Assembly (NCBI RefSeq): GCF_000158195.2
Contig: NZ_GL987991.1
Location: 135,447-199,446, forward strand
Direction: 5' to 3'
Source of the DNA: Fusobacterium mortiferum ATCC 9817
GTDB lineage: Bacteria > Fusobacteriota > Fusobacteriia > Fusobacteriales > Fusobacteriaceae
Length of the DNA stretch: 64,000 bases
Part shown: positions 60,884-64,000 of the stretch, piece by piece
How positions within the stretch are numbered: position 1 is the stretch's first letter
Layout of the letters: every line of letters starts with the position of its first letter
Translations under genes and position numbers: made by a program
The notes under the pieces: model-generated
The model's database searches: none
Told to the model about the DNA's origin: nothing
What the model saw: the letters and a program-made list of their open reading frames with translations, nothing else

Positions 60884-60912
60884 AATATATCATAGATTAT
60901 ACAATAATTCAA
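60884..60912 (-). promoter_or_regulatory. Possible promoter of the purine aptamer transcript
   Basis: TTGAAT (60907-60912) and TATATT (60884-60889) with a 17-base spacer on the minus strand, about 125 bases before the aptamer. AT-rich context makes this a moderate call. The remaining gap to pepT (60913-61067) holds only the pepT terminator. Confidence 0.45.
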
Positions 60913-60983
60913 CCATTTTTTATAACATAAAATTTAATTTTTTCCATTTAAAGATTACAAACTATTATAAATTAAAGTTTTTT

Positions 60984-61050
60984 AAAAAAATAAAGAGGAA
61001 ATTTTTTTGTTATTACTATCACATAATTTGAACAAAACTTTTCCTCTTTG
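60984..61050 (-). terminator. Terminator after pepT
   Basis: On the minus strand AAAGAGGAAA (61041-61050) pairs with TTTCCTCTTT (60993-61002) around a long AT-rich loop, followed by TATTTTTTT. Confidence 0.65.
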
Positions 61051-61067
61051 TATATATTATATTATTT

Positions 61068-62282
61068 TTATAATTTTGCTGTATTTTCTATAATTTTTAC
61101 AATTAAGTCCCTTGCTTTTTCCATTGATTGAACAGAAATATATTCAAATTTTCCGTGGAAGTTATGTCCCCCTGTAAATAGATTTGGACATGGAAGCCCT
61201 TTATATGAAAGTCTAGCTCCATCAGTTCCACCTCTTATAGGTCTAATATGAGGCTCTATTCCTAATTCCTCCATTGATTTTTTAGCTAAATCAATTACAT
61301 ACATTACTGGCTCAATTTTTTCTCTCATATTATAATAGCTATCTTTTACTTCTATCTCTATACAAGCATCTTTATATTTTAATTGAAGATACATTACAGC
61401 AGCTTTTATAAGATTCTTTTTCTCATTAAATTTTTTCATTGAGTGGTCTCTTATGATATAGTTCATTGTTGTATCCTCAACAGTTCCCTTCATATCATTT
61501 AATAAGAAAAATCCCTCATAATTTTCTGTGTGTTCAGGTCTTTGCTCTGGTGGTAACATAGAGTTTAATTCCATAGCTATCATTATAGAATTAATCATAC
61601 TATTTTTTGCTGTTCCAGGGTGTATATCTCTTCCCTTTATTTTGATTACAGCTGAGGCAGCATTAAAGTTTTCATACTCTAACTCTCCTAGCTCCCCACC
61701 ATCTACTGTATAAGCAAATTTACAATTAAATTTTTCTACATCAAAGAAGTTAGCTCCTCTTCCTATCTCCTCATCTGGTGTAAACCCTATTTTTATCTCT
61801 CCATGTTTTATCTCTGGATGCTCTTTTAAATATTTTATAGCTTCAATTATCTCTACAATACCAGCTTTATCATCTGCACCTAATAGTGTTTTTCCATCTG
61901 TAACTATTAAATCTTGCCCTATGTAATTATTCATATGTGAAAAATCTTTTGGAGATAAAATAATATTTAATTCCTTATTTAAAACAATATCTCCACCTTC
62001 ATATTTTACAATTCTTGGATTAACTCCTATTCCATTATAAGTAGGTGCTGTATCCATATGAGCTATAAATCCTATTGATGGAATCTTTTCAGTACAATTA
62101 GCTGGAAGAGTTGCCATAATATAACAATTTTCATCTAAAGAGATATCTTCTAAACCTAACTCTTTTAAATCCTCTACTATGACTTTTCCTAAATCCCATT
62201 GTATATCACTACTTGGACATTGAAGATTTTCTGGATTTGAATCAGTTGCAATCTTTACATATTTTAAAAATCTGTTAATCAT
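61068..62282 (-). CDS. pepT: Peptidase T (tripeptide aminopeptidase)
   Basis: 404 residues of M20 family: HMDTAPTYNG (metal His), LLGADDKAGIVEI (bridging Asp), FTPDEEIGRGANFF (Glu pair), YTVDGGELGE, RPIRGGTDGARLS and NLFTGGHNFHGKFEYIS (metal His). This is the PepT pattern, removing N-terminal residues from tripeptides. Metal-dependent, cytoplasmic. GGGGGG precedes the ATG. Confidence 0.95.
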   Translation of the reverse strand: MINRFLKYVKIATDSNPENLQCPSSDIQWDLGKVIVEDLKELGLEDISLDENCYIMATLPANCTEKIPSIGFIAHMDTAPTYNGIGVNPRIVKYEGGDIVLNKELNIILSPKDFSHMNNYIGQDLIVTDGKTLLGADDKAGIVEIIEAIKYLKEHPEIKHGEIKIGFTPDEEIGRGANFFDVEKFNCKFAYTVDGGELGELEYENFNAASAVIKIKGRDIHPGTAKNSMINSIMIAMELNSMLPPEQRPEHTENYEGFFLLNDMKGTVEDTTMNYIIRDHSMKKFNEKKNLIKAAVMYLQLKYKDACIEIEVKDSYYNMREKIEPVMYVIDLAKKSMEELGIEPHIRPIRGGTDGARLSYKGLPCPNLFTGGHNFHGKFEYISVQSMEKARDLIVKIIENTAKL

Positions 62283-62344
62283 TGTATTCCCCCCATATGT
62301 ATGATAACTCTATTGTAAAACTTTTATCAATTTTTTTCAACTAT

Positions 62345-63718
62345 TTATATATTTTCTTTTTTCATACCCTTTTCTAACTCTTTAAGATGTTTTAACTCCA
62401 TCTTTATAAATATAAATGTAAGAACAGTTGCTATAAAGTCAGCTGTTGGTCCAGCAAACCAGATTCCCTTTACTCCAAATAACTTTGACATTATTAAAAT
62501 ACAAGGGATAAGAACTATAATCTGTCTAGTAAGACTCATAAAGAAACTCATCTTAGGTTTTCCAATAGCTTGGAAATAGATAGAAGCTATTATTTGGAAT
62601 CCAACTATTGGCAACATAAAAGTTTGTATTTTAAGCCCAACTGAAGCTATTCTTACCAACTCTTTCTCTTGTGTGAAAATATTAATAAAATATTTTGATA
62701 AAAATTGAATTGCTAGAAAATCTATTACACATAAAACTGTAGCAGCAAATATAGCTTTAAAAAGAGCCTCTTTAACTCTTGGATATAATCTAGCTCCATA
62801 GTTATAACCTAAAATTGGTTGTAATCCTTGGTTTATTCCAAAAATTGGCATAGAGATAAAAGTAATTACTGCTTGAACTATTGCCATTGCTCCTATTCCC
62901 GCATCTCCACCATAGATTTTCAATGTGCTATTATAAGTATAGTTTACTATACTAGCTCCCATCTGTATTGCAAAAGGAGCACTTCCTAAAGAAGCTATAC
63001 TTTTTATTTTCTCAAAGTTTAACTTTAAATTTTTAACATATAATTTCATTCCACTAAATTTTGAAGTAAAATAATATATAGCCCAAATTCCTGAAACATA
63101 TTGAGATATAATAGTAGCCCAAGCTGCCCCTCTTACTCCCATTTTTAAATAGAATATAAATATAGGATCTAGTACTATATTAGTAATTGCTCCTATAAGT
63201 AGAGTTGCCATTGCCATTTTGGGATTTCCATCTGAACGAATAGAAGCGTTAGCTACATATCCAACAACAGCCGCTGGAAAACCAAAAGCTAGAATTTTTA
63301 AGTATTGAGCGGCATATATACCTGTTTTATCACTTCCACCTAAAATACTAACTAACCACTCTAATTTCCATAAAACAAGAACCATTAGAATCAATGAAAC
63401 AATAAATCCAAAAAATATAGCTGTTCCTAAAAATCTCTCTGCTTCCTCTTTTTTCTTTCTTCCTAAGTTTAAAGAGGCATTAGTAGCAGAACCAAGACCA
63501 ATCAATATAGAAAAACCAAATACAAATATTACAATAGGGAAAACTATTCCCACTCCTGCTATTGCTATATGCCCTACTTTTTCAATATTTCCAATATAAA
63601 TTCTATCTACAATATTGTATAAGGCATTAACTAACATACCTATTATTGCAGGTAGAGAAAACTGAATCAAAAGCTTTGTAATTTTTTCAGTCCCCATAAG
63701 TTGATGTTTTTTTTCCAT
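62345..63718 (-). CDS. MATE family efflux transporter
   Basis: 457 residues, twelve predicted spans, beginning MGTEKITKLLIQFSLPAIIG after a short N-terminus, with the MATE pattern LVNALYNIVDRIYIG and MPIFGINQGLQPILGYNYGA midway. Na+- or H+-coupled drug/cation exporter in the inner membrane. GAGGAGTG starts it. Monocistronic, about 60 bases before pepT. Confidence 0.94.
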   Translation of the reverse strand: MEKKHQLMGTEKITKLLIQFSLPAIIGMLVNALYNIVDRIYIGNIEKVGHIAIAGVGIVFPIVIFVFGFSILIGLGSATNASLNLGRKKKEEAERFLGTAIFFGFIVSLILMVLVLWKLEWLVSILGGSDKTGIYAAQYLKILAFGFPAAVVGYVANASIRSDGNPKMAMATLLIGAITNIVLDPIFIFYLKMGVRGAAWATIISQYVSGIWAIYYFTSKFSGMKLYVKNLKLNFEKIKSIASLGSAPFAIQMGASIVNYTYNSTLKIYGGDAGIGAMAIVQAVITFISMPIFGINQGLQPILGYNYGARLYPRVKEALFKAIFAATVLCVIDFLAIQFLSKYFINIFTQEKELVRIASVGLKIQTFMLPIVGFQIIASIYFQAIGKPKMSFFMSLTRQIIVLIPCILIMSKLFGVKGIWFAGPTADFIATVLTFIFIKMELKHLKELEKGMKKENI

Positions 63719-63800
63719 TTAATCACTCCTCGTATAATATTTATATAATAATTTACTAATTACTAATCTATTTTAAATTTTATGTAATATACTATTATTA

Positions 63801-63961
63801 GATACTGTGGATTAGTTTATCACTCCTACCATTTTAATGGTTTTATTAAGGCTCTAACCACAGGCTCTTTATTCATTTGTTAATTAGTTAGATACCACTT
63901 TGATGGTTTATTTAGAACGAGGTTACAATCTTAAAGAGTTACCGTGGTCTAAAACAGTATC
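63801..63961 (+). ncRNA. Structured non-coding region, possible RNA before the edge gene
   Basis: GATACTGT (63801-63808) and ACAGTATC (63954-63961) close a 161-base segment. Inside, ACCATTTTAATGGT (63828-63841) and ACCACTTTGATGGT (63894-63907) are similar hairpins, CTCTTTA (63865-63871) pairs with TAAAGAG (63932-63938), and a T-rich run TTCTTTTTTATT follows. No open frame. It precedes a gene starting at 63990. Strand is inferred from that gene. A leader RNA, riboswitch or insertion-sequence guide RNA are all possible. Confidence 0.45.
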
Positions 63962-63989
63962 AAATTCTTTTTTATTCAAGGAGGCTTGT

Positions 63990-64000
63990 ATGATTTTTAG
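63990..64000 (+). CDS. Start of a gene cut by the right edge
   Basis: AAGGAGG (63978-63984) lies 5 bases before ATG 63990, which reads Met-Ile-Phe and is cut at the window end. Only three codons are visible. The function cannot be read from the sequence. Confidence 0.45.

Noticed and set aside
63827..63913. Two similar 21-base segments as a CRISPR array
   Set aside because: Only two imperfect copies, each a hairpin, 66 bases apart with no cas genes in view.

Overview
The window is about 64 kb of a low-GC, gene-dense anaerobe chromosome. Arginine is almost always AGA, Shine-Dalgarno sites are strong (AGGAGG/GGAGG), and there are many YwqK/MORN-like paralogs, an ATP-dependent Bat/MoxR locus and selenium-type molybdenum hydroxylase accessory genes. 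This fits the genus Fusobacterium best (probably the mortiferum/varium/ulcerans side). That placement is recognition from gene content, not a database match. There are no rRNA genes, no CRISPR array and no complete prophage.

Layout: 1-3.6 kb, branched-chain amino acid ABC transporter (livK-livH-livM-livG, running off the left edge) behind an Ile/Val/Leu-rich leader peptide and an attenuator. 3.7-11.5 kb, YwqK-type lipoprotein, TSCPD protein, peptide-binding lipoprotein with M42 aminopeptidase, small membrane protein, SGNH hydrolase, ferredoxin-nitroreductase and a cysteine-desulfurase-like enzyme. 11.7-18.9 kb, moxR-DUF58-batA-batB-batC-batD operon. 18.9-22.2 kb, nested palindromic repeats, then an alarmone synthetase, an unknown acidic protein and a degenerate SIR2-like protein in one operon. 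22.3-29.9 kb, cardiolipin synthase, PHP phosphoesterase, tRNA-Arg(CCT), tandem glycine riboswitch with Na+:alanine/glycine symporter, aldo-keto reductase, tRNA-Thr(GGT), radical SAM protein and a cyclophilin lipoprotein. 30-32.7 kb, potABC without potD. 32.9-38.4 kb, MOSC protein, moaA, yqeB, XdhC-family factor, DUF6506, ridA, exonuclease III and a GntR regulator. 38.4-45.9 kb, rnmV, esterase, asnS, small conserved proteins, dinB and a lone tyrosine integrase. 46-48.1 kb, decayed DNA: a frameshifted 2-hydroxycarboxylate transporter and a relic of the dinB 5' end. 48-53.6 kb, YwqK lipoprotein, fabG, thiD, a thiE-thiM fusion and small unknown genes. 53.8-56.2 kb, polar amino acid ABC transporter behind a five-histidine leader peptide and attenuator. 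56.2-61 kb, xanthine phosphoribosyltransferase and a three-subunit molybdenum hydroxylase (xanthine dehydrogenase type), with a divergent purine-riboswitch-like aptamer and a 20-codon small ORF upstream. 61-64 kb, pepT, a MATE transporter and a structured non-coding region in front of a gene cut by the right edge.

The dominant theme is amino acid and purine acquisition under RNA control. Two different transporter operons carry classic leader-peptide attenuators with recognisable antiterminator pairings, a third transporter is under a tandem glycine riboswitch, and the xanthine-handling genes lie behind a purine-type aptamer. The molybdenum cofactor and hydroxylase maturation genes (moaA, MOSC, yqeB, XdhC family) at 33-36 kb probably serve the hydroxylase encoded at 57-60 kb. 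A dispersed family of modular palindromic repeats occupies four intergenic regions.
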